This document shows, piece after piece, positions 35,513 to 42,874 of a stretch of DNA of 58,982 bases. Where the stretch lies: the NCBI GenBank assembly GCA_905205195.1, contig CAJLCS010000002.1, positions 1 to 58,982 on the forward strand, written 5' to 3'. Under the pieces are notes generated by a model that saw nothing but the letters and a program-made list of their open reading frames with translations, was not told where the DNA came from and made no database searches. The first letter of the stretch is position 1. Every line of letters begins with the position of its first letter. The stretch comes from an uncultured Eubacteriales bacterium (GTDB lineage: Bacteria > Bacillota > Clostridia > Oscillospirales > Oscillospiraceae). The position numbers and the translations under genes are program-made.

Positions 35513-35755
35513 TCAGTTCAGAGCGAACAGAATCAGGAAGGAAATCAGCAGGGAGTAAATACCGGTGGTTTCGGTGATGGCGCAGCCCAGGATCATGTTG
35601 GTCCGCAGGTTACCGGCCGCTTCGGGCTGACGGGCCATGCCTTCCAGCGCCTTGCCAACCGCGTTACCTTCACCGACAGCCGGGCCGATAGCGCCGATAC
35701 CCATGCACAGACCGGCGCCGATGGCGCAGGCAGCTTTAATGATTGCGTGTTCCAT
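35513..35755 (-). CDS. atpE: ATP synthase Fo c subunit with two carboxylates
   Basis: An 80-residue hairpin of two membrane helices joined by the polar loop ARQPEAAGN. Helix 2 carries the ion-binding Glu62 followed by Thr63 (AITETTGIY). Helix 1 carries Glu29 in GPAVGEGNAVGK, where the sodium-type c subunits of Ilyobacter/Propionigenium have Gln. A second carboxylate at this position is the arrangement described for the Fusobacterium nucleatum c ring. The ring may therefore bind sodium through a Glu pair, but proton use cannot be excluded from sequence. Confidence 0.93.
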   Translation of the reverse strand: MEHAIIKAACAIGAGLCMGIGAIGPAVGEGNAVGKALEGMARQPEAAGNLRTNMILGCAITETTGIYSLLISFLILFALN

Positions 35756-35808
35756 AAAAAGTTCCTCCTAAAATGTTTTCATCATGATTTTCATAGGATG
35801 ACAAATTT

Positions 35809-36708
35809 TTATTCCGCGGCCTCTTCCTCCGGCGGCGGGCAGGCACCGGCAATGTAGACCATTGTCAGCAGGCTGAACACCAGCGCCTGAACGAAACCGG
35901 AAAACAGATCAAAGTAAACGGAAAGTACCGCAGGAATACCGAATGCAAGGACGGGCACGCCGGACAGCCAGCCGGCCTTCTGAATCAGGCCGAAAACACC
36001 CAGCACCAACATGAGGATGCCGAAAATCAGTCGGGAAGTCTTCTTGCCGGACTTCCACCAGACAAGCAGGCCGATGCCCACGGCAATCAGCACGATGCCC
36101 ACCGCCACGGTGCTGCCTGCAATCAGGTTCAGCACCAGTGCGGATACGCCGGACAGCGCCGTATAGAGAATGCTGGTGATGACGCCGCCGCCGGCCACGT
36201 TGCCGAAATGACGGAAGGCCATGGAGACGGGCTGAGCCACCTCGGAAATCAGGTTCATGGGGGTCATGACCACCACCGGCTCCGTAAAGCCCTTCAGCCA
36301 GCCGAGGAAACCGTTGCGCTTGATGCTCTGATACCAGATGATGACGGACACCATCACAGCCCAGGTCAGGGTGGTGCTCAGGTCGGCGGTTGCGGACCGG
36401 AGGAAGCCGGTCAGGCCGATGAAGGTGCCGCAGATGCTGCTCAGGAAAATGGTGCCGATGAACGGCGCCCAGTCGGCGTTATGGGCGCCCATGGTGTCCA
36501 CCACCATGCTGTAAATCATGCCGACGCCCTTTTCTACCAGGACCTGACGGCCGTCGGGCCGCTTTTTCAGGTGCTTGCCCAGGGAAACACCGACGATCAT
36601 CAGAAGCACGGTGACAATCAGCGAGGAGACGGTGGTCTGGGTAATGGGAATCCCGCCGAAGATGGGAATGGTGAAGTAAATAAAAGGTCCGGTTACACTA
36701 ACATTCAT
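35809..36708 (-). CDS. atpB: ATP synthase Fo a subunit, enlarged
   Basis: A 299-residue membrane subunit of the ion channel. The essential arginine is Arg166 in MAFRHFGN and the C-terminal helices are recognisable (GIPAVLSVYFDLFSGFVQAL). Between FGN (170) and GIPAVL (257) there are about 87 residues, roughly twice the usual distance, including a hydrophobic stretch with WWKSGKKTSR in the middle. This suggests an inserted pair of membrane helices. It overlaps atpI by 4 bases. Confidence 0.92.
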   Translation of the reverse strand: MNVSVTGPFIYFTIPIFGGIPITQTTVSSLIVTVLLMIVGVSLGKHLKKRPDGRQVLVEKGVGMIYSMVVDTMGAHNADWAPFIGTIFLSSICGTFIGLTGFLRSATADLSTTLTWAVMVSVIIWYQSIKRNGFLGWLKGFTEPVVVMTPMNLISEVAQPVSMAFRHFGNVAGGGVITSILYTALSGVSALVLNLIAGSTVAVGIVLIAVGIGLLVWWKSGKKTSRLIFGILMLVLGVFGLIQKAGWLSGVPVLAFGIPAVLSVYFDLFSGFVQALVFSLLTMVYIAGACPPPEEEAAE

Positions 36709-37109
36709 GATTGTTTTCCACCTGACTTCCGAAAAAATTCACTGAGCGTAAGAGAAGGACGGGTAAAAATCAGCGGCACGACCAGCGCAATGGGGTTGCA
36801 CAGGCCGCTTTTGGCCCCAGCGAAGAGCACCAGAAACAACAGTGCGTAGCGTACGAGAAACGAAACCTGAATCAGCGCCTTGCCGCCCTTGACGTCCTGG
36901 GCCTCGGCCTTGTCGGCGGCCAGCGAGGCGCAGACGGCCATAAAGAAGAAGTTCAGCACGGCTGCGGCGCCGCCCAGCACGCCGCCCCACAGGACGGAGG
37001 TGTCGAGCTTGTGCAGCAGGGCGAAAATGCCGAACATGGCGGCAATGCCGACAACCTGCCCCAGCAGGACGACGGCGGTCTGCCGCAGAACCAGTTTGCG
37101 AGCGTACAT
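36705..37109 (-). CDS. atpI: ATP synthase subunit I-like protein
   Basis: A 134-residue protein with four predicted membrane helices and a central loop ADKAEAQDVKGG. Size, position between atpZ and atpB and helix plan match AtpI, a helper in c-ring assembly. Divergent in sequence, as usual for this family. Overlaps atpB by 4 bases. Confidence 0.75.
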   Translation of the reverse strand: MYARKLVLRQTAVVLLGQVVGIAAMFGIFALLHKLDTSVLWGGVLGGAAAVLNFFFMAVCASLAADKAEAQDVKGGKALIQVSFLVRYALLFLVLFAGAKSGLCNPIALVVPLIFTRPSLTLSEFFRKSGGKQS

Positions 37110-37122
37110 GATAACCTCCCGG

Positions 37123-37380
37123 TCAGTCGTGATCGTTAAAGCTGACGCCGGGGGCTTTGTGCTCCGGCGGCTGTTTTGACAGGCGGGCCATGGCCTTCAG
37201 CGAGGTGCGAAGCCCGTCGATTGCGCCGACGACACCCAGCACGATTCCGGCCCACAGCACCCAGCCGCCCCAGCCGAACCGGCTGCGAAGCCACACCGCC
37301 AGCAGAATAAATCCGGCCAGCGGACAGGCCACACTCAGGCCCAGCTGTGTCAGCCACACCAGCGCGGTGAGATTTTTCAT
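37123..37380 (-). CDS. atpZ: AtpZ/AtpI-family small membrane protein
   Basis: An 85-residue protein with two membrane helices (about residues 5-25 and 35-55) and a charged tail. The start is the ATG at 37378-37380; the longer frame begins with TTG at 37401 and lacks support. Proteins of this kind open many Firmicutes atp operons and have been linked to magnesium/calcium transport or Fo assembly. 13 bases before atpI. Confidence 0.75.
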   Translation of the reverse strand: MKNLTALVWLTQLGLSVACPLAGFILLAVWLRSRFGWGGWVLWAGIVLGVVGAIDGLRTSLKAMARLSKQPPEHKAPGVSFNDHD

Positions 37381-37415
37381 GCAATGCCCCCGAAAGTCCA
37401 AATTTTCATAAATGC

Positions 37416-37444
37416 ATTATACTACAAGGAAAAAACGTTTGCAA
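37416..37444 (-). promoter_or_regulatory. Promoter of the atp operon
   Basis: Minus strand TTGCAA (37439-37444) and a perfect TATAAT (37416-37421) with 17-base spacing, about 36 bases upstream of the atpZ ATG. Confidence 0.85.
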
Positions 37445-37589
37445 GGAGATTTTGTATAAAGCTCGGCAAAGATTTTCACGGTTCCGCAAAAAGAGCGTAA
37501 AAATCCTCTTTTCATTTTGCCCGTTTTATTGTAAACTATGAGAGTCGGAACAAAAACCGCCGCTGCCGCATACCCTTTTCCGAGGGGGA

Positions 37590-37928
37590 ATGGGCATGAC
37601 GTGGCAGTGGGTGGTGATCTTTTTTGCGGCGCTGGGCGTCCTGAGCTGCCTGTGGGCGGCGGCGGGATGGCTGCTTCCCGGTGGCCGGGGCGGCGCGGTG
37701 GTCTGCCTGTGTCGGGGCGGAATGCGTGAAGAAGCGCTGGTGCGCCGCTACGGCTGGCTGCACGGGGCGGGACTGCTCCGGGGACCGCTGCTGGCGGTGG
37801 ACTGCGGCCTGTCGGAGCCGGAGCGCCGCTGGCTGGAGAGCCGGGCCGGAGTGACGGTCTGCACGCCGGAGCAGCTTGTCCGGCGACTGGAATGGGAGCG
37901 GAATCGGATTGATGGAACAGGAACTTGA
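37590..37928 (+). CDS. Small membrane-anchored hypothetical protein
   Basis: A 112-residue protein with an N-terminal membrane helix (VVIFFAALGVLSCLWAAAGW) and a cytoplasmic part rich in Arg and Leu (ESRAGVTVCTPEQLVRRLEW). Two ATGs (37590, 37596) follow a GAGGGG site. No family recognised. Its end overlaps the recD2 start by 17 bases, so it is translated with recD2; this placement and the frame bias support a real gene. Confidence 0.6.
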   Translation: MGMTWQWVVIFFAALGVLSCLWAAAGWLLPGGRGGAVVCLCRGGMREEALVRRYGWLHGAGLLRGPLLAVDCGLSEPERRWLESRAGVTVCTPEQLVRRLEWERNRIDGTGT

Positions 37929-40122
37929 AATTCTCCAGGGCGTCATCGGCGCCGTGGTGTATCAGAATTACGATAACGGCTACGCCGTTCTGCGCCTGAC
38001 GGGGCAGGACGGCCAGAGCGTTACGGTGGTGGGTACCATCCCGCTGCCGGTGGTGGGCGAGCGGCTGATGATAACGGGCAAATGGAGCACCCACCAGAAT
38101 TACGGACGGCAGTTCGAGGCGGAATTTCTGGAGCGGCTGATGCCCCAGACCGCCACGGAGATCCTGCGTTACCTGTCGGGCCGGGTCATCAAGGGCATCG
38201 GCCCCAGAATGGCCGCCCGGATCGTGCAGCATTTCGGCGACGAGACGCTGCAGGTCATGGAGCGGGAGCCGGGGCGGCTGGCGGAGGTGCCGGGCATCTC
38301 CGCCGACAAGGCAAAGGCCATCGGCGAGGAATTCCGCCAGCGGGTGGGGATGCGGCAGCTGATGGAATTTTTCACGCTGCATCAGCTCCCAGCGGAGCTG
38401 GCGGTGAAAACCTATAAGCTCTACGGCGATCAGGCCACGGAATTGCTCTACGACGACCCCTATCTGCTGATGGACGACGGGCTGGACGCCCCCTTCGGCG
38501 CGGTGGACCGGTTTGCCGTGGAGCTGGGCGTGCAGGCGGACGATCCCCGGCGGGTGGAGGCCGGGCTGCTGTTTGAGCTGCGGTACAACCTGTCCGGAGG
38601 CCACAGCTTCCTGCCGGAGGACAAGCTTCTGGCCGCCACGGCCCAGCTGATTTCCGTTTCGCCGGAGACGGCGGCGGAGGGCATCGGCCGCCTGGTGGAG
38701 GGCGAGCGGCTGGTGCGGGACAGGCTGGCGGGCATCACGGTGAATTACCTGCCGGAGCTGTACGAGGCGGAGACCTACTGCGCCCGGCGGCTGCTGGAGT
38801 TTGCCAGGACGGATTTCCCGGCCCCCGGGAATCTGGAAGCGCTGCTGAAGGAGACGGCCCGGGATAGCGGGCTTACCTATTCCGAGCAGCAGAAGCAGGC
38901 CATCCGGGAGGCGGCGGTGTCCGGGGTGCTGCTGGTCACCGGCGGCCCCGGTACCGGCAAGACCACCATCCTGCGGGGGATTCTGACGCTGCTGAGCCGG
39001 ATGCAGCTGCGCTGCGTGCTGGCGGCCCCCACGGGCCGGGCGGCCAAACGGCTGACGGAGGTCACCGGCGAGGAGGCCTCCACCATCCACCGGCTGCTGG
39101 AATCCACCCTGGATCCCGCCAGCGGCCAGATGGTCTTCGTCCGGGACGAGGACAACCCACTGAAGGCCGACGCGGTGATCGTGGACGAGATGTCCATGGT
39201 GGACGTGCGCCTGCTGGCCAGCCTGCTGCGGGCCATCCCCCAGGGCAAGCGTCTGATTCTGGTAGGCGACCCGGATCAGCTGCCGCCGGTGGGGCCGGGT
39301 TCTCCCTTTTCCGACTGCCTGCGGAGCGGGGTGCTTCCGGCGGTGCGGCTGACGGAGATTTTCCGGCAGGCCCAGCAGAGCCTGATCGTCATGAACGCCC
39401 ACCGGGTCAACGAAGGGCAGATGCCGGACCTGAGGAACGTGAAAAGCGATTTCTTCTTCCTGCCCTGCCGGTCCGAGGAGGCGGTGTGCCAGACCATTAC
39501 CGGCCTGTGTACCACCCGGCTGCCCCAGAAGATGGGCATCCCTGCGGACCAGATTCAGGTGCTGACTCCCACCCGGAAGGGCGGCGCGGGCACGGTGAAT
39601 CTGAACCGGCTGCTGCAGCAGGCCCTCAATCCCCCGGCACCGGATAAAAAAGAGCGTGCCCACGGAGAATTTTCCTTCCGGGAGGGCGACCGGGTGATGC
39701 AAATCCGCAACAACTATGATATAATGTGGAAGAAGACCGACGGCAGCGCCGTGGGAACGGGCATTTTCAACGGTGACGTGGGAACCGTGGCGGCCATCGA
39801 CCCGGAGGCCGAGACCGTGACGGTGGCCTTTGACGACCGGGAGGCGGACTACGATTTCACCCAACTGGGGGAACTGGAACCGGCCTATGCCATGACGGTC
39901 CATAAAAGTCAGGGCAGCGAGTACCGGGCGGTGATTCTGGCGGTCTGGAACGGTTCGCCCTATCTGCTCAGCCGCAGCATTCTCTACACGGCCATTACCC
40001 GGGCCCGGGAGCTGCTGATTCTGGTGGGCCGGGCGGAAACCGTGGCGGCCATGACGGAAAACGCCCGGAAAAACCGCCGCTATACGGGGCTGAAGCTCCG
40101 CCTTCAGGGCAATGTGTCATGA
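37912..40122 (+). CDS. recD2: RecD2-type ATP-dependent DNA helicase
   Basis: A 736-residue 5'-3' SF1B helicase of the RecD2 (RecD-like without RecBC) family. The N-terminal part has an OB-like domain and helix-hairpin-helix repeats (IKGIGPRMAARIVQ, AEVPGISADKAKAIGE). The motor has Walker A GGPGTGKT at about residues 344-351, VDEMSMVD, GDPDQLPPVGPGSPFSD and the C-terminal TVHKSQGSEY and YTAITRARELL motifs. RecD2 acts in replication stress and mismatch repair in Firmicutes. Starts inside the end of the preceding gene and overlaps comF by 4 bases. Confidence 0.93.
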   Translation: MEQELEILQGVIGAVVYQNYDNGYAVLRLTGQDGQSVTVVGTIPLPVVGERLMITGKWSTHQNYGRQFEAEFLERLMPQTATEILRYLSGRVIKGIGPRMAARIVQHFGDETLQVMEREPGRLAEVPGISADKAKAIGEEFRQRVGMRQLMEFFTLHQLPAELAVKTYKLYGDQATELLYDDPYLLMDDGLDAPFGAVDRFAVELGVQADDPRRVEAGLLFELRYNLSGGHSFLPEDKLLAATAQLISVSPETAAEGIGRLVEGERLVRDRLAGITVNYLPELYEAETYCARRLLEFARTDFPAPGNLEALLKETARDSGLTYSEQQKQAIREAAVSGVLLVTGGPGTGKTTILRGILTLLSRMQLRCVLAAPTGRAAKRLTEVTGEEASTIHRLLESTLDPASGQMVFVRDEDNPLKADAVIVDEMSMVDVRLLASLLRAIPQGKRLILVGDPDQLPPVGPGSPFSDCLRSGVLPAVRLTEIFRQAQQSLIVMNAHRVNEGQMPDLRNVKSDFFFLPCRSEEAVCQTITGLCTTRLPQKMGIPADQIQVLTPTRKGGAGTVNLNRLLQQALNPPAPDKKERAHGEFSFREGDRVMQIRNNYDIMWKKTDGSAVGTGIFNGDVGTVAAIDPEAETVTVAFDDREADYDFTQLGELEPAYAMTVHKSQGSEYRAVILAVWNGSPYLLSRSILYTAITRARELLILVGRAETVAAMTENARKNRRYTGLKLRLQGNVS

Positions 40123-40787
40123 CCCTGACGGAAATGCTGAAAAATCTCCTGTTTCCGCCCAAATGCGTGCTGTGCGGCCGGATTCTGGAGCGGCAGGAGA
40201 CGGATCTGTGCCGGACTTGCCGGGTGGAAGCGCCGGTGCTGCCAAAACCGTCTGCCGCCCGCCCCTTCCTGAAGCGGTGGACGGCGCTGTGGCTTTACCG
40301 GGACACGGTGCGGCGCAGCGTGCTGCGCTACAAGTTCCACGGCTGCCGGGCCTACGCCCCGGCCTATGGCCGCCTTCTGGGTATGAAGCTGCTGGAGGAC
40401 CTGCCCGAGGGCTGGGACGTGCTGACCTGGGTGCCCGTGAGCCGTCGGCGGAAGCTCCGCCGGGGCTACGATCAGGTGGAGCTGCTGGCCCGGGCGGTGG
40501 GCCGCGAAACGGGGACCGCGCCGGTGCGGACGCTGAAAAAGATCCGCCACAACCCGCCTCAGTCCGGTCTGGAGGATCAGGCCAGGCGGCGGGCCAACGT
40601 GCTGGGCGCTTATGCGGCGGTGAACCGGGATGCCTTTGCGGGCAAACGGGTATTGCTGCTGGACGATGTGATTACCACCGGCGCCACCATGGGCGAATGT
40701 GCCCGGGTGCTGCTGACCGCCGGTGCCAAAGAGGTTTACGGCGGGGCGCTGGCGGCGGCCCGCCACGAAACAAAGAACAAACAGTAG
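40119..40787 (+). CDS. comF: ComF-family phosphoribosyltransferase-like protein
   Basis: A 222-residue protein with an N-terminal zinc-ribbon-like set of Cys (CVLCG, LCRTC) and a type I phosphoribosyltransferase fold with the PRPP loop LLLDDVITTGATMGECARVL. ComF homologues take part in DNA uptake in naturally competent species and have a less certain role elsewhere. Overlaps recD2 by 4 bases. Confidence 0.9.
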   Translation: MTLTEMLKNLLFPPKCVLCGRILERQETDLCRTCRVEAPVLPKPSAARPFLKRWTALWLYRDTVRRSVLRYKFHGCRAYAPAYGRLLGMKLLEDLPEGWDVLTWVPVSRRRKLRRGYDQVELLARAVGRETGTAPVRTLKKIRHNPPQSGLEDQARRRANVLGAYAAVNRDAFAGKRVLLLDDVITTGATMGECARVLLTAGAKEVYGGALAAARHETKNKQ

Positions 40788-40796
40788 GTGAAGGAT

Positions 40797-41840
40797 ATGC
40801 AGTTTTTTTCCAATGATCTGGGTGTGGACCTTGGGACATCCAATGTCCTGATTTATGTAGCCGGAAAGGGCGTCGTGGTGCGGGAGCCTTCCGTGGTGGC
40901 CATGGACCGCAATACCGGCAAGATTTTGCAGGTCGGCGCCGCCGCCCGCAATATGCTGGGCCGGACGCCGGGCAACGTGGTGGCCATGCATCCGCTGAAA
41001 AACGGCGTGATTTCCGATTATGAAATGACGGTGCGGATGCTCCAGACGCTGCTGCAGAGCGCCACCAAATCCTCCGTGTTTACCCCCAAGCCCCGGGTGG
41101 TCATCAGCGTACCCAGCGGCGTCACCGAGGTGGAGGAGCGGACGGTCATCAACGCCGCCATCGAGGCGGGCGCCCGGCGGGCGTACCTGATCGAGGAACC
41201 GCTGGCGGCGGCGCTGGGTGCCGGAATGGACCTGAAAAATCCCAACGGCCACATGATTGTGGACATCGGCGGCGGCACCACGGACATCGCGGTGCTGAGC
41301 ATGAACGCGGTGGCCACGTCGTCGTCCATCGAGGTGGCCGGCGACGCCTTCGACGAGGCCATCGCCCGTTTTGTCCGGCGGAAGACGGGCATCATCATCG
41401 GCCAGACCACGGCGGAGGAAATCAAGATTCAGATCGGCTGCGTCTATCCCCGGCCGGAGGACAGCAGCATGATTGTCCGGGGCCGGGACGCCAAAACCGG
41501 GATGCCCCGGGAGACGACGCTGCTGTCTTCGGAGATTTTCGACGTGCTGCGCCGTCCGGCCCGACAGATTGCCGACGAGGTGCAGACGGTGCTGGAGGAT
41601 ACGGCACCGGAGCTGGTCAGCGATCTGGCGGTGAACGGCATTACCCTCACCGGCGGCGGCAGCCAGCTGTGGGGCATGAGCCAGATGCTGACGGAGCGGA
41701 CCGGCGTAGCCTGCACGCTGGCCGACGACCCGGACTCCTGCGTGGCCTACGGCTGCGGCAAGAGCCTGGCGTGGATGAACCATATGCAGGAAGGTCCCAT
41801 CAACATCGCCCGCCGCCGGGCCATGCAGAGCCGGGACTGA
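40797..41840 (+). CDS. mreB: MreB/Mbl rod-shape actin homologue
   Basis: A 347-residue actin-fold protein. Start at the ATG at 40797 with AGGTGAAGG upstream (a GTG at 40788 is less likely). Phosphate 1 motif DLGTSNVLIY, phosphate 2 VDIGGGTTDIAVLS and LTGGGSQLWGM are present. MreB guides cell-wall synthesis along the membrane. No mreC or mreD follows, so this is probably an isolated MreB or Mbl paralogue. Nine bases after comF. Confidence 0.93.
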   Translation: MQFFSNDLGVDLGTSNVLIYVAGKGVVVREPSVVAMDRNTGKILQVGAAARNMLGRTPGNVVAMHPLKNGVISDYEMTVRMLQTLLQSATKSSVFTPKPRVVISVPSGVTEVEERTVINAAIEAGARRAYLIEEPLAAALGAGMDLKNPNGHMIVDIGGGTTDIAVLSMNAVATSSSIEVAGDAFDEAIARFVRRKTGIIIGQTTAEEIKIQIGCVYPRPEDSSMIVRGRDAKTGMPRETTLLSSEIFDVLRRPARQIADEVQTVLEDTAPELVSDLAVNGITLTGGGSQLWGMSQMLTERTGVACTLADDPDSCVAYGCGKSLAWMNHMQEGPINIARRRAMQSRD

Positions 41841-41862
41841 GCGTACCGAATTTCAATTTTTT

Positions 41863-41890
41863 TGCCCCCGAAGCGGCCGCTTCGGGGGCA
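41863..41890. terminator. Palindromic hairpin between convergent genes
   Basis: A perfect 28-base palindrome (TGCCCCCGAAGCGG and its complement) with Ts before and ATTTG after. Probably stops mreB transcription and the convergent gene, although no canonical U-run follows in either direction. Confidence 0.7.
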
Positions 41891-41899
41891 TTTGCGCGG

Positions 41900-42751
41900 T
41901 TAAGTGGTCTGGTAGCAGCCGCAGCTGCCGGTGTCGCCGTCGTTTTTGCCGCCGGATTTGGCGTCGCAGCCCCGGGGGGCGAACTGGGCGGCGGGGAAGG
42001 GAATTTTCGAGAACATTTCGCAGGGATCCTCGGCGCAGCCCGGGGAATCGCAGCATTCCTTGGTGGGAATGGAGTAGTCCAGCACCGGCACCACCAGCTG
42101 GGCGTCCCGCTCCAGTCGGATGATGGAAAACTGGCCCAGCGTGACGAACAGCCGCCGCCGGTCGCCGGAGAGCACCAGCTCGTCGTCGAACAGTCGGCTG
42201 ATTCCGGCGGGGATCTGCACCGGCGCGGTTTCCTTGCAGGTGCACTCGCAAACGTCCCGCACCTTGGAGCTGAGGACCATGGGGTCCAGCACCTCCACCA
42301 CGGCGGTGGGCCGGTTGGTCTGGTACCGGGCGGGATCGTCGGCGCCGCCGAACCGGACTTCGCTGGTGAAAATGTGGGCGCGGCTGTCTTCGCCGCAGAG
42401 CACCGCCCGCTTGGAGAAGACGGCCAGACCGTACAGCGCCGCCGGACGTCCGGCGCCCAGCACGGCATCGGCCAGAATGCGGTAGTAGAAGGTGACGTCG
42501 ATGCAGTAGTGGTTCCGGTCAAAGGCTACCGGCTCCACATCGATTCCGGTGTACAGCAGCTCGGCGCAGCGGACCCGGGCACCGGCGGCGGTGTCCAGAA
42601 CGGCCTGGGATCCCTTGGTCAGATAGACCCGCAGATCCTCGATGCAGTCCTTGTCACGGCAGCTGTCCGTAATTTTGCGGGTGTGAATGGACATGGCCTC
42701 CCGCAGGTCTTCCGGACGGCAGCGGAGGGCAGAGAGACAGGACTCGGACAT
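41900..42751 (-). CDS. Cys-rich hypothetical protein conserved in Clostridia
   Basis: A 283-residue protein without signal peptide or membrane helix. Cysteines cluster in CRDKDCIED near residue 31, in CECTCKE near 170, and in a C-terminal tail (CCDSPGCAEDPC, GSCGCYQTT). The middle is beta-rich (YCIDVTFYYRI, LFVTLGQFSIIRLER). I have seen similar uncharacterised proteins in spore-forming Clostridia; a coat or metal-binding role is possible but unproven. The ATG at 42749-42751 has GGGAGG upstream. Confidence 0.7.
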   Translation of the reverse strand: MSESCLSALRCRPEDLREAMSIHTRKITDSCRDKDCIEDLRVYLTKGSQAVLDTAAGARVRCAELLYTGIDVEPVAFDRNHYCIDVTFYYRILADAVLGAGRPAALYGLAVFSKRAVLCGEDSRAHIFTSEVRFGGADDPARYQTNRPTAVVEVLDPMVLSSKVRDVCECTCKETAPVQIPAGISRLFDDELVLSGDRRRLFVTLGQFSIIRLERDAQLVVPVLDYSIPTKECCDSPGCAEDPCEMFSKIPFPAAQFAPRGCDAKSGGKNDGDTGSCGCYQTT

Positions 42752-42841
42752 GAGATAACCTCCCGTTGGTAGGATGGAAATCGGCAGAAAACTGCCTACA
42801 GGACAGTTTATGCAGCGCCGCCGGGTCTGTGCGTAACGTGC

Positions 42842-42868
42842 GGCCGCCCCGGCTTTTCCGGGGCGGCC
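42842..42868. terminator. Terminator downstream of the GH110-like gene
   Basis: GGCCGCCCCGG (42842-42852) pairs with 42858-42868 around CTTTT. It lies just after the stop of the minus-strand gene ending at 42875. Confidence 0.75.
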
Positions 42869-42874
42869 ATTGGG

